A DNA stretch of 64,000 bases, from NCBI GenBank assembly GCA_045539475.1, contig JAZQFJ010000063.1, forward strand, positions 26,280 through 90,279, written 5' to 3'. The DNA is from SIG480 sp045539475. Lineage in GTDB: Bacteria > Bacillota > Clostridia > Oscillospirales > JAAYXM01. The notes below the pieces were generated by a model. That model had not been told where the DNA came from, ran no database searches, and was given only the letters and a program-made list of their open reading frames with translations. The translations under genes were made by a program, and so were the position numbers. Shown in pieces: positions 1-7,482 of the stretch. Numbering within the stretch: position 1 is the first letter of the stretch; each line of letters begins with the position of its first letter.

Positions 1-31
1 AAAGTAGTACACAGCGAAAGGATACATACAA

Positions 32-1420
32 ATGATAAAGACTTTGCGCCGCCCGCGCGGCGAATACAGTGCGCTCTTTGCGCTTATGATACCGATAATT
101 CTGCAGAACCTCGCAAGTTCTTCTCTCGGCCTTGCGGATACGCTTATGGTCGGAGTTCTCGGGCAGAATGAGCTCGGCGGACTTAATCAGGCAAACACGA
201 TTTTCTTTGTTATCCAGCTGTTTACGTTTGGAATCCAGTCCGGCGGCTCGGTGCTTATAGGGCAGTATTGGGGAAAGCGCGATATCGGTGCGATAAACCG
301 CGTTATGGGGATGAGCTTTTATCTTTCCTTTGCGGTTGGGATGCTTACTGCAACGGCGATCTTTTTCTTTCCGACGCAGATTATGAGCTTTACGACAAAT
401 GACCCTGCACTTATTGATTGCGCGGCGAGGTACGCGCGCATAGTTGCGTATTCGTTTGTGCTTAACAGTTTGTCGATGGTGTATATCGGTGCGCAGAGAA
501 ATGCCGAAAATTCCACACTCGGTATGGTGGTGCTCGTTTCTTCCAGCGCGATTAATATTGCGCTTAACTACATACTTATCTTCGGAAAGCTCGGTGCGCC
601 GGCGATGGGGCTTGAGGGCGCGGCGATAGCGACTTTCATTTCGCGCGTGTGTGAGATAGTTATAGTTGCGGCATATGCTCTGTTCTTCGATAAAAAAATC
701 CCTCTTATGCCGAAAAAGCTTTTCCGTCCGGGAAAAATTATCGCAAAGGACTATATAAAATATGCGACGCCGGTTGTTATAAACGAAACGCTCTGGAGCT
801 TCGGGTATTCAATGTATGCCGTAATCTTCGGGCATATGCAGGGCGCGGCAGATATCGTTGCGGCGTATTCGATAACGGGAAGCTTAGAGCGCATAATGCT
901 TGTTCTGTGCAATGGCGTCGGAACTGCGGCGGCGGTTATAATCAGCAAGGAGATCGGTGCGGGGCGCAAAAAAGAAGATGTGGTGCAAACCGGAAACTGG
1001 CTTTTAACCCTTGCGTTTATTACGGGTATTGTCACGGCGCTTCTGCCGTTTCTTACAGAGAGGTTTTTGCTTGACAGCGTGGTGTACAAGGTGTTCCGTG
1101 TATCGTCTGCGGCGGAAGAAATCGGTCATATGATGGTGCTGGTCACGGTGCTTCGCGTGTTCGTGAAAACGTATAACTATATGGTAATTGTCGGCGTGCT
1201 GCGAGGGGGCGGAAATGTCCGTGCGGCGATGATTCTCGATATAATATTTATGTATCTGTGGTCAATTCCGGCGTGTCTGATTGCTGCGTTTGTTTTCCAT
1301 GCCCCGATTCTCGTTGTGTTCCTGCTCGCGGTGAGCGAGGATATAATAAAAGCCGTTGTAGGCGGGGTTCTTTGCAGTCGTGGCACGTGGGTGCGAAATC
1401 TCACGCGCGACGAGGTGTAA
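32..1420 (+). CDS. MATE family multidrug/sodium efflux transporter
   Basis: A 462-residue, highly hydrophobic protein with about 12 predicted membrane segments, the usual length and layout of MATE transporters, which export cationic drugs or metabolites in exchange for Na+ or H+ at the cytoplasmic membrane. The N-terminal half carries the family-like stretch ALMIPIILQNLASSSLGLADTLMVG, and the equivalent pattern recurs in the second half (residues ~240-270), as expected from the internal duplication of the family. The ATG at 32 follows a weak AAGGAT ribosome site. The substrate cannot be deduced. The next gene begins about 80 bases downstream with its own strong ribosome site, so co-transcription is possible but not shown. 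Confidence 0.93.
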   Translation: MIKTLRRPRGEYSALFALMIPIILQNLASSSLGLADTLMVGVLGQNELGGLNQANTIFFVIQLFTFGIQSGGSVLIGQYWGKRDIGAINRVMGMSFYLSFAVGMLTATAIFFFPTQIMSFTTNDPALIDCAARYARIVAYSFVLNSLSMVYIGAQRNAENSTLGMVVLVSSSAINIALNYILIFGKLGAPAMGLEGAAIATFISRVCEIVIVAAYALFFDKKIPLMPKKLFRPGKIIAKDYIKYATPVVINETLWSFGYSMYAVIFGHMQGAADIVAAYSITGSLERIMLVLCNGVGTAAAVIISKEIGAGRKKEDVVQTGNWLLTLAFITGIVTALLPFLTERFLLDSVVYKVFRVSSAAEEIGHMMVLVTVLRVFVKTYNYMVIVGVLRGGGNVRAAMILDIIFMYLWSIPACLIAAFVFHAPILVVFLLAVSEDIIKAVVGGVLCSRGTWVRNLTRDEV

Positions 1421-1500
1421 AACTTTTCTTCCGTTTAAAACTTTTTATATGGCAAAATTATCTAATAAACAGAAACTGAAAAAAAGGAGTGTGTAACAAA

Positions 1501-3600
1501 ATGAAAAAGCTGATGTGTGTTATCCTGAGCGTCGTGATGCTGTTTTCGCTCTGCGGGACTGCGTTTGCCGCAGAGGACAGCGAGATGACAAATGCGGTGA
1601 AAATTGCCAAAAGCCGTCTTGAAATCCCGGCATCATTTACGGAGTTTTCAAGCGGAAAATACGAAGCCGGAGGGCAGAATGTTTATGAACTCATATGGAG
1701 AGATACCGCGGAAAACCCGAGCTCGATAAACGCAAGCGTCCTTGCATCGGGCGAGATAATCTCGTATTATTACCGTGACGGTGAGCGTGATTATGATAAG
1801 TCCGGCATTGCGGCGTATTCAAAGGAAGAATATCTCCGAATTGCAAAAGAGTGGATTTCAAGGGTTAACCCCTCATATGCTCCGGAGCTTGGTGATGCCA
1901 ATGAGGTTTATATCGGCGGTGTACATTCATATAACGTAAGCGTAAGGCTCGGACGCACGATAAACAGTGTGCCGGTTTACAGTGATAATGTTCATGTTTC
2001 TATTGACAAGTATAACGGAAGAGTTTTATCCATGAATTCACAGTGGACGCATCCGGAAAAGATTGAGAATGCGGAAGATGTAATTTCGGTGGATGAAGCC
2101 GGGAAAATTCTTGGAGAGATGTCATCGCTTACCCTTCGCTACCATAAGCTTCAGGATGAAGCGAGAGCCGTGCTTATGTACACTCCCGGGCGCTTCGGGA
2201 TGATGATAGATGCCTTCGGCGGCGAAGAGTTTACCGTTGAGTATGTGGACAGTGAGGAGGGCGATGCCGGCGGCGGTGCGTCCGGTACAGTGAATGACAG
2301 CGCTACAAACGAAAAGTATGAAAGCGAGCTTACGCGCGAAGAGCTTGAAAACATTGAAGAGCTTGAAAGCCTTCTTTCAAAGAATGAGATATCCGCGATA
2401 ATCGCGAAAATGGCAGGCGCGGCAGTCTCGTCGTTCAAGGTCAAAACCGTCACCTACCGTCAGACGGGAAGTGCTGAAGAAGAAAAAAATTATGAAGCGC
2501 GTGTTTTCCTTACAAATGGGGAAAAAGAGAGTGCAAACGTTGTTCTTGATGCCGCGACGGGTGAGCTTAAGTCGCTCTATACATATCTTGAGTACAACCC
2601 GGATAAAAAGCAGACAAAAAAGCGCGCAGATATGAAGCAGACTGCAAGACGCTTTATTGACACATGGGCTTCTGACGTTGCAGACAAGGCGTATGTGTTT
2701 GAAACCGAAGAGGAAGAAAAGGAAAATGCAAGCGGGTACTTTACGTTTACTCATAACGAAAACGGTATTGAGTATCAGGGGAACAGAATAACCGTTCGTG
2801 TTGATGAGAACACGGGAAAGATTCTTTCCTTTACGAAATATTGGGAAAATGAAATAACATTCGATGCTCCGGACGGAATTATATCTTTGGAAGAAGCAAC
2901 AGAAAAGTATATTGAATCGGCAGGAGCCGCGTTGTGTTATGTGGCTACGGAGCGTGAGATGTATGCTTCAAATAATGCTGAAAGACTTGCGCTCGTATAC
3001 CGTTTTTCCGATGACGCACCGGCGTATGTCGATGCAAAAAACGGTGAGTGCTATGACTGGAGTATGGGGCAGGAGCAGGAGTCTCCCGATGAGTATGAGC
3101 TTCAGCCGGATATCAAAAACCACTGGGCAAAGCATGCGGTGGAGACCCTTGCCGATAACGGAATAATTATATCCTATGATGAGCTTTTCTGTCCTGACGA
3201 AGCGATAACGCAAAAGGAAATAGCGCTTATAATGGATTGCTTTGACGGAGGCTATCGCCCGTATGAGGTAACGGAAAACGATTATGCGTCGTATATTGAC
3301 CGATTTGTCAGACGTGAAGTAATCAAGGGCGGCGAGAAAAATCCGGATAAGAAGGTAACGCGCGAGGAATGTGCCGCATATCTTGTGCGTATGTTCGGAT
3401 ATGGCAGTGCCGCAGAGCTTAAGGGAATTTACAAGACCGGATTTGCGGATGAAGCAAAGGTTTCTGCCGATAAGGTGGGATATGTTGCAATTGCAAAGGC
3501 TCTTGGTCTTATCTCCGGAAACGGAGGAAATTTCAATCCGAAGAATAACGTAACCCGTGCAGAAATTGCAACGATGCTTTATAACGCACTGGAAAAATAG
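1501..3600 (+). CDS. Secreted YcdB/PepSY-like protein with C-terminal S-layer homology domains
   Basis: A 699-residue exported protein. The signal peptide is clear (MKKLMCVILSVVMLFSLCG, probable cleavage after AFA near residue 24). Residues ~30-500 contain repeated segments of the YcdB/YcdC (PepSY-like) type, with recurring patterns such as Y-x-x-N-x-I-x-V-x-V-D-x-x-x-G-x-I/V-L. Residues ~515-699 form three S-layer homology repeats, starting at DIKNHWAKHAVETLADNGII and ending NFNPKNNVTRAEIATMLYNALEK, which normally bind secondary cell-wall polymers. The start was placed at ATG 1501, 11 bases after AGGAG (1485-1489). An upstream in-frame GTG at 1489 overlaps that ribosome site and is unlikely. 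The ligand or enzymatic role is unknown; a surface or envelope function is inferred. Confidence 0.88.
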   Translation: MKKLMCVILSVVMLFSLCGTAFAAEDSEMTNAVKIAKSRLEIPASFTEFSSGKYEAGGQNVYELIWRDTAENPSSINASVLASGEIISYYYRDGERDYDKSGIAAYSKEEYLRIAKEWISRVNPSYAPELGDANEVYIGGVHSYNVSVRLGRTINSVPVYSDNVHVSIDKYNGRVLSMNSQWTHPEKIENAEDVISVDEAGKILGEMSSLTLRYHKLQDEARAVLMYTPGRFGMMIDAFGGEEFTVEYVDSEEGDAGGGASGTVNDSATNEKYESELTREELENIEELESLLSKNEISAIIAKMAGAAVSSFKVKTVTYRQTGSAEEEKNYEARVFLTNGEKESANVVLDAATGELKSLYTYLEYNPDKKQTKKRADMKQTARRFIDTWASDVADKAYVFETEEEEKENASGYFTFTHNENGIEYQGNRITVRVDENTGKILSFTKYWENEITFDAPDGIISLEEATEKYIESAGAALCYVATEREMYASNNAERLALVYRFSDDAPAYVDAKNGECYDWSMGQEQESPDEYELQPDIKNHWAKHAVETLADNGIIISYDELFCPDEAITQKEIALIMDCFDGGYRPYEVTENDYASYIDRFVRREVIKGGEKNPDKKVTREECAAYLVRMFGYGSAAELKGIYKTGFADEAKVSADKVGYVAIAKALGLISGNGGNFNPKNNVTRAEIATMLYNALEK

Positions 3601-3616
3601 AACAATAATTAGTTGC

Positions 3617-3653
3617 TGAGGGGCGGGCGGATTTGTCCGCTTCTCACTTTTTT
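3617..3653 (+). terminator. Terminator after the SLH gene
   Basis: A GC-rich hairpin (core GCGGA / TCCGC at 3627-3640, with outer GAG/CTC pairing) is followed by TTCTCACTTTTTT. It lies 17 bases after the stop codon of the SLH gene and before the tRNA promoter. Confidence 0.65.
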
Positions 3654-3684
3654 AGAAAAAATTGAAAAAAATGAAAAATAGGTC

Positions 3685-3713
3685 TTGACATTTCTTAATT
3701 TACGTTGTATAAT
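3685..3713 (+). promoter_or_regulatory. Promoter of the tRNA operon
   Basis: A perfect consensus sigma-A promoter: TTGACA at 3685-3690, a 17-base spacer and TATAAT at 3708-3713. It ends 16 bases before the first tRNA, consistent with strong constitutive transcription of the five-tRNA cluster. Confidence 0.92.
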
Positions 3714-3729
3714 TTATAAGCTTAGATAT

Positions 3730-3803
<74 letters not shown>

Positions 3804-3818
3804 TTTTTTTGTAAATGT

Positions 3819-3895
<77 letters not shown>

Positions 3896-3937
3896 TTATG
3901 AAAAAACTTGTGCCGCTGTTCAAAGTTATGACTATAT

Positions 3938-4015
3938 GGTGGGTATAGCTCAGTTGGTTAGAGTACCAGATTGTGGCTCTGGGGGTCGCCGGTTCGAATC
4001 CGGCTACCCACCCCA
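3938..4015 (+). tRNA. tRNA-His(GTG)
   Basis: Acceptor stem GTGGGTA pairs with TACCCAC. The extra G at 3938 (G-1) faces discriminator C at 4012, the identity pair specific to tRNA-His, so the start is placed one base upstream of the seven-base acceptor arm. The anticodon stem CCAGA/TCTGG encloses TTGTGGC, anticodon GTG. CCA is encoded. Confidence 0.97.
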
Positions 4016-4038
4016 TTTTCCCTCTTGGGATTACACGT

Positions 4039-4114
4039 TGGGATGTAGCCAAGTCGGTAAGGCACCAGACTTTGACTCTGGCATTCGTAGGTTCGAGTCC
4101 TGCCATCCCAGCCA
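4039..4114 (+). tRNA. tRNA-Gln(TTG)
   Basis: Acceptor stem TGGGATG pairs with CATCCCA, discriminator G, encoded CCA at 4112-4114. The anticodon stem CCAGA/TCTGG encloses CTTTGAC, anticodon TTG reading CAA. Confidence 0.97.
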
Positions 4115-4119
4115 AATAT

Positions 4120-4195
4120 GATCCACTAGCTCAGTAGGTAGAGCACCGCCCTTTTAAGGCGGGTGTCCGGAGTTCGAGCCTCCGGTGGATCACCA
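4120..4195 (+). tRNA. tRNA-Lys(TTT)
   Basis: Acceptor stem GATCCAC pairs with GTGGATC, discriminator A, encoded CCA at 4193-4195. The anticodon stem CCGCC/GGCGG encloses CTTTTAA, anticodon TTT. It is the last tRNA and is followed at once by the operon terminator. Confidence 0.97.
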
Positions 4196-4202
4196 GAAAA
4201 AA

Positions 4203-4225
4203 GACATCCAACGGATGTCTTTTTT
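4203..4225 (+). terminator. tRNA operon terminator
   Basis: A 7-bp perfect stem GACATCC/GGATGTC with loop AAC, preceded by an A run and followed by six T, eight bases after the tRNA-Lys CCA end. Confidence 0.9.
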
Positions 4226-4505
4226 CAGTTATATTTGCCTTGCGGCAAGTTAGAAGTTTAGATTGCTTCGCAAGTTTGGAATTGACTTCGTCAATGCTGT
4301 CTTATTGAGGGCAAATATATCATAACTGAAACCGCAAGGTTTCTTCATAACTTTTACGAAGTAAAATCACAACTCTAAACTATTTTACGACGCATTTTTA
4401 TTGTTCTATTTTGCCGGAAAATACGCCTTGCGGCGGAATAAATCCACTATTGCAGATGAAATCGCCTGTGGCGGATAAAAGACAGCTTTGCTTTATGCGA
4501 AGCTT
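4226..4505. repeat. Array of short intergenic hairpins with an internal inverted repeat
   Basis: This 280-base gene-free stretch contains a run of small palindromes with 3-4 base loops: CTTG-CGG-CAAG (~4239), TTGC-TTC-GCAA (~4263), ATTGAC-TTC-GTCAAT (~4281), GAAACC-GCAA-GGTTTC (~4328, a GNRA tetraloop), TTTTAC-GAA-GTAAAA (~4352), CGCC-TTGC-GGCG (~4424) and ATCGCC-TGT-GGCGGAT (~4460). The first part (4226-4329) is bounded by an imperfect inverted repeat, TCAGTTATATTTGCC at the left and GGCAAATAT...ATAACTGA at the right. No open reading frame of note is present. A repeat or miniature-element origin is inferred. Confidence 0.6.
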
Positions 4506-4520
4506 ATTTTTATACACCTA

Positions 4521-4549
4521 TTGAAACTATTAGCATTTTGTGCTATAAT
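4521..4549 (+). promoter_or_regulatory. Promoter of the ECF-S/hydrogenase operon
   Basis: TTGAAA at 4521-4526, a 17-base spacer and TATAAT at 4544-4549, 34 bases before the ECF-S start codon. The gaps between the following four genes are short or overlapping, so this promoter probably drives them all. Confidence 0.82.
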
Positions 4550-4582
4550 ATGTCAGAAAAATGAAGATGGGAGAAATTACAT

Positions 4583-5107
4583 ATGAAAAACAAAGGTGTA
4601 AGATTTATAACATTAACGGCGGCGTTTCTGGCGCTTCTTATTATCTTCCAGAGCCTTTCGGCAAGTCTGGGGCAGATGGTTACGGGAAGTCTGGTAAACT
4701 TCGTGCTTGTTGCGGCGACGCTTCTTGCAGGCTGGAAATCAGGGCTTATTATCGCGCTTCTTTCGCCGTTTTTTGCAAAGCTTTTCGGAATCGGACCCAT
4801 TTATCCGATACTGCCGGTTGTTGCCCTTGGCAATGCGACGCTCGTTGTTGTGTATGCGTTCATTATGAGCCGAAGCTTTAATTCCGCCTTGCGCTGGGTG
4901 GTTTCCGTTGTCATTGCGGCAGCGCTTAAATATGCAGTGCTTACCGTTGGTGTTGTGAAGCTTGTGCTTCCGTTGGTTTCTGTTCCGGCTCCCCAGGCAG
5001 CGAAGCTTGCCGCAATGTTCGGAACAACACAGTTCTTTACGGCATTTATCGGCGGAGCTGTTGCATTCATTGCAGTACCGCTCATTCAAAAGGCAGTTAA
5101 GAGATAA
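4583..5107 (+). CDS. ECF transporter S component (small integral membrane protein)
   Basis: A 174-residue membrane protein with about five to six hydrophobic segments and the S-component-like region GQMVTGSLVNFVLVAATLLAG...LGNATLVVVYAF. S components are the substrate-binding membrane subunits of energy-coupling-factor vitamin transporters and share the EcfA/A'/T module, which is not encoded nearby. The substrate cannot be told. The start ATG is preceded by GGGAGA. It sits 18 bases before hydC in the same orientation, so it is the first gene of the hydrogenase operon; the functional link (possibly a flavin or other cofactor precursor) is inference only. Confidence 0.8.
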   Translation: MKNKGVRFITLTAAFLALLIIFQSLSASLGQMVTGSLVNFVLVAATLLAGWKSGLIIALLSPFFAKLFGIGPIYPILPVVALGNATLVVVYAFIMSRSFNSALRWVVSVVIAAALKYAVLTVGVVKLVLPLVSVPAPQAAKLAAMFGTTQFFTAFIGGAVAFIAVPLIQKAVKR

Positions 5108-5125
5108 TAAAAAAGGAGCAATATT

Positions 5126-5611
5126 ATGAGTAACAATTTTGACTTTTCTATTGTAGACAAAATTCTCGATGCACACGATTGCAAACAGCAAGCAGTTATT
5201 GCCATATTGCAGGAAATTCAGGAGCATTATCGCTATCTTCCGCAAGAAGTATTTCCGCATCTCGCAAAGAAGCTTGATATGAGCGAAGCAAGAATCTACA
5301 GTGTCGCAACATTTTATGAGAACTTCTCGCTCGAACCGAAGGGGAAATACGTTATAAAAATATGTGACGGCACGGCTTGCCATGTCCGCCACTCTCTTCC
5401 GATACTCGAACGTTTCCGTCAGGAGCTTGGGCTTTCTGAGAACAAGCATACGACAGACGACCTCAACTTTACTGTTGAAACCGTTTCTTGTCTCGGTGCG
5501 TGCGGTCTTGCACCCGTCATTATGGTGAACGACGATGTTTATTCTGCAATGACACCCGAAAAGGCATCCGATCTCATCAAAAAGCTTAAGGAGGAACTTG
5601 CAAATGCTTAA
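5126..5611 (+). CDS. hydC: [FeFe] hydrogenase NuoE-like subunit (HydC-type, [2Fe-2S])
   Basis: A 161-residue thioredoxin-fold [2Fe-2S] protein of the NuoE/HydC family. The N-terminal helical region contains ILQEIQEHYRYLPQE, and the cluster ligands are CDGTACHVR and CLGACGLAP (two Cys each). In trimeric hydrogenases this subunit passes electrons between the NADH-oxidizing HydB and the catalytic HydA in the cytoplasm. AGGAG precedes the ATG. Its stop overlaps the start of the next gene by 8 bases, indicating translational coupling. Confidence 0.93.
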   Translation: MSNNFDFSIVDKILDAHDCKQQAVIAILQEIQEHYRYLPQEVFPHLAKKLDMSEARIYSVATFYENFSLEPKGKYVIKICDGTACHVRHSLPILERFRQELGLSENKHTTDDLNFTVETVSCLGACGLAPVIMVNDDVYSAMTPEKASDLIKKLKEELANA

Positions 5612-7478
5612 ATCAAGAGAAGCACTTCTGACACTTCGCGAAGAGTATGCAAAGGCATATGCCGCTCAGTCGAGAAGAATCATTGTTTGTGCAGGTACGG
5701 GTTGCGTTGCAGGCGGCTCTATGAAGATATACGACAGATTGAATGAGCTTCTTGGCGAGCGCGGTCTTTCCGTTGCCGTTGACCTTGAGGTAGATCCCCA
5801 CGGCGATGTAATTGACCTTAAAAAGAGCGGTTGTCACGGCTTTTGTGAAATCGGTCCGCTTCTTCGTATAGATCCCGAGGGTTGGTTATATACAAAGGTA
5901 CAGCTTTCCGATTGCGAAGAAATCATTGAAAAGACTATCATCGGCGGCGAACACATTGACCGTCTTGCATACAAGTGCGGTTGCAATACATATAAAAAGC
6001 ACAGCGATGTTCCGTTCTATAAGAATCAGACGCATGTCGTTCTTGACCAGTGCGGCACAATTAATGCAGATTCCATTCGCGAATATATCGCCCTCGGAGG
6101 ATACTCCGCTCTGGAAAAAGCGTTGTTTGATATGTCTCCCGAAGCTATAACAGATGAGATTAAAAAATCGAATCTCCGTGGCCGTGGGGGTGGTGGTTTC
6201 CCTGCAGGCCGCAAGTGGGAGCAGGTTCGCTGTCAGAACGCTACGCAGAAATACGTAGTATGTAACGGTGACGAGGGTGACCCCGGTGCATTTATGGACG
6301 GAAGCATCATGGGCGGTGACCCGCACAGAATGATCGAGGGTATGATTATTGCGGGTATCGCAACCGGTGCAAGTGAGGGGTATATTTATGTTCGCGCAGA
6401 GTACCCGCTCGCGGTTGAACGCCTCCGCACCGCTATTGCGCAGGCAGAGGAGCTTGGCATTCTCGGAGATAATATTTTAGGAACGGAGTTTTCCTTCCGG
6501 CTTCATATAAGCCGTGGCGCGGGTGCGTTTGTTTGCGGAGAGGGAAGTGCGCTTACCGCATCAATTGAGGGCAAGCGGGGATTTCCGCGTGTTAAACCTC
6601 CGCGCACAACGGAGCACGGACTTTTTGACAAGCCCACAGTTCTCAACAATGTTGAAACGTTTGCAAATGTTCCGCTTATCATTTCAAAGGGTGCTGACTG
6701 GTATCTCGGTATTGGTACAGAGAAAAGCCCGGGAACAAAGGCATTTGCACTTACGGGAAATATTATGAACACAGGTCTTATCGAAGTTCCGATGGGAACA
6801 ACGCTTCGCGAAATCATCTTTGATATCGGCGGCGGTATGCGTGACGGTGCGCAGTTCAAGGCAGTCCAGATAGGCGGACCGAGCGGTGCTTGCCTCACGG
6901 CAGAGCATCTTGATCTCCCGCTTGATTTTGATACGCTGAAAAAAGTCGGCGCTATGATCGGCTCGGGCGGACTCGTCGTTATGGACGATAAAACCTGTAT
7001 GGTTGAGGTTGCACGCTTCTTTATGAATTTCACACAGAACGAATCCTGTGGAAAGTGCGTGCCGTGCCGCGAGGGTACAAAGAGAATGCTTGAAATTCTC
7101 GAGCGCATCGTCGCAGGTGAAGGTCGTGAGGGCGATATTGAGCTTCTTGAGGACCTTGCCGATACGATTGTCAACACGGCACTTTGCGGTCTTGGCAAAT
7201 CCGCACCGAATCCGATTATCAGCACAATAAAGAACTTCAGAAGTGAATATGAAGCTCATATTTACGAGAAGAGGTGCCCGGCGGGAGCATGCCAGAAGCT
7301 TAAGCGAATCACAATTGATCCGGAGCTTTGCAAGGGCTGTTCAAAGTGTGCTCGTCAGTGCCCGGTCGATGCAATTTCCGGTAAAGTGAAAGAACCGTTT
7401 ACAATTGATCTTTCAAAGTGCATACGCTGCGGAAGCTGTGTCGGTGCATGTCCGTTTAAGGCTATAAAGGAGGATTAG
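5604..7478 (+). CDS. hydB: [FeFe] hydrogenase NuoF-like flavoprotein subunit (HydB-type)
   Basis: A 624-residue subunit. Order: N-terminal thioredoxin-like [2Fe-2S] domain (CAGTGC, GCHGFCEIGP), NADH- and FMN-binding core (GRGGGGFPAGRKWE, CNGDEGDPGAFMD), SLBB segment, NuoF-type [4Fe-4S] motif (ESCGKCVPCREGTKRM with a distal CGLGKSAPNP), and a C-terminal 2x[4Fe-4S] ferredoxin (CKGCSKCARQCP, CIRCGSCVGACP). It oxidizes NADH, or reduces NAD+, in the HydABC complex. The start is ATG 5604, nine bases after AAGGAGG (5588-5594); the in-frame TTG at 5598 is too close to that site. The fused ferredoxin domain is typical of bifurcating or NADH-dependent hydrogenases, but bifurcation itself is inferred. 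Confidence 0.95.
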   Translation: MLKSREALLTLREEYAKAYAAQSRRIIVCAGTGCVAGGSMKIYDRLNELLGERGLSVAVDLEVDPHGDVIDLKKSGCHGFCEIGPLLRIDPEGWLYTKVQLSDCEEIIEKTIIGGEHIDRLAYKCGCNTYKKHSDVPFYKNQTHVVLDQCGTINADSIREYIALGGYSALEKALFDMSPEAITDEIKKSNLRGRGGGGFPAGRKWEQVRCQNATQKYVVCNGDEGDPGAFMDGSIMGGDPHRMIEGMIIAGIATGASEGYIYVRAEYPLAVERLRTAIAQAEELGILGDNILGTEFSFRLHISRGAGAFVCGEGSALTASIEGKRGFPRVKPPRTTEHGLFDKPTVLNNVETFANVPLIISKGADWYLGIGTEKSPGTKAFALTGNIMNTGLIEVPMGTTLREIIFDIGGGMRDGAQFKAVQIGGPSGACLTAEHLDLPLDFDTLKKVGAMIGSGGLVVMDDKTCMVEVARFFMNFTQNESCGKCVPCREGTKRMLEILERIVAGEGREGDIELLEDLADTIVNTALCGLGKSAPNPIISTIKNFRSEYEAHIYEKRCPAGACQKLKRITIDPELCKGCSKCARQCPVDAISGKVKEPFTIDLSKCIRCGSCVGACPFKAIKED

Positions 7479-7482
7479 GACG

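Noticed and set aside
4739..5449. A 236-codon minus-strand frame spanning the ECF-S and hydC genes
   Set aside because: It crosses two well-supported genes and encodes a low-quality Cys/Arg/Asn-rich product.
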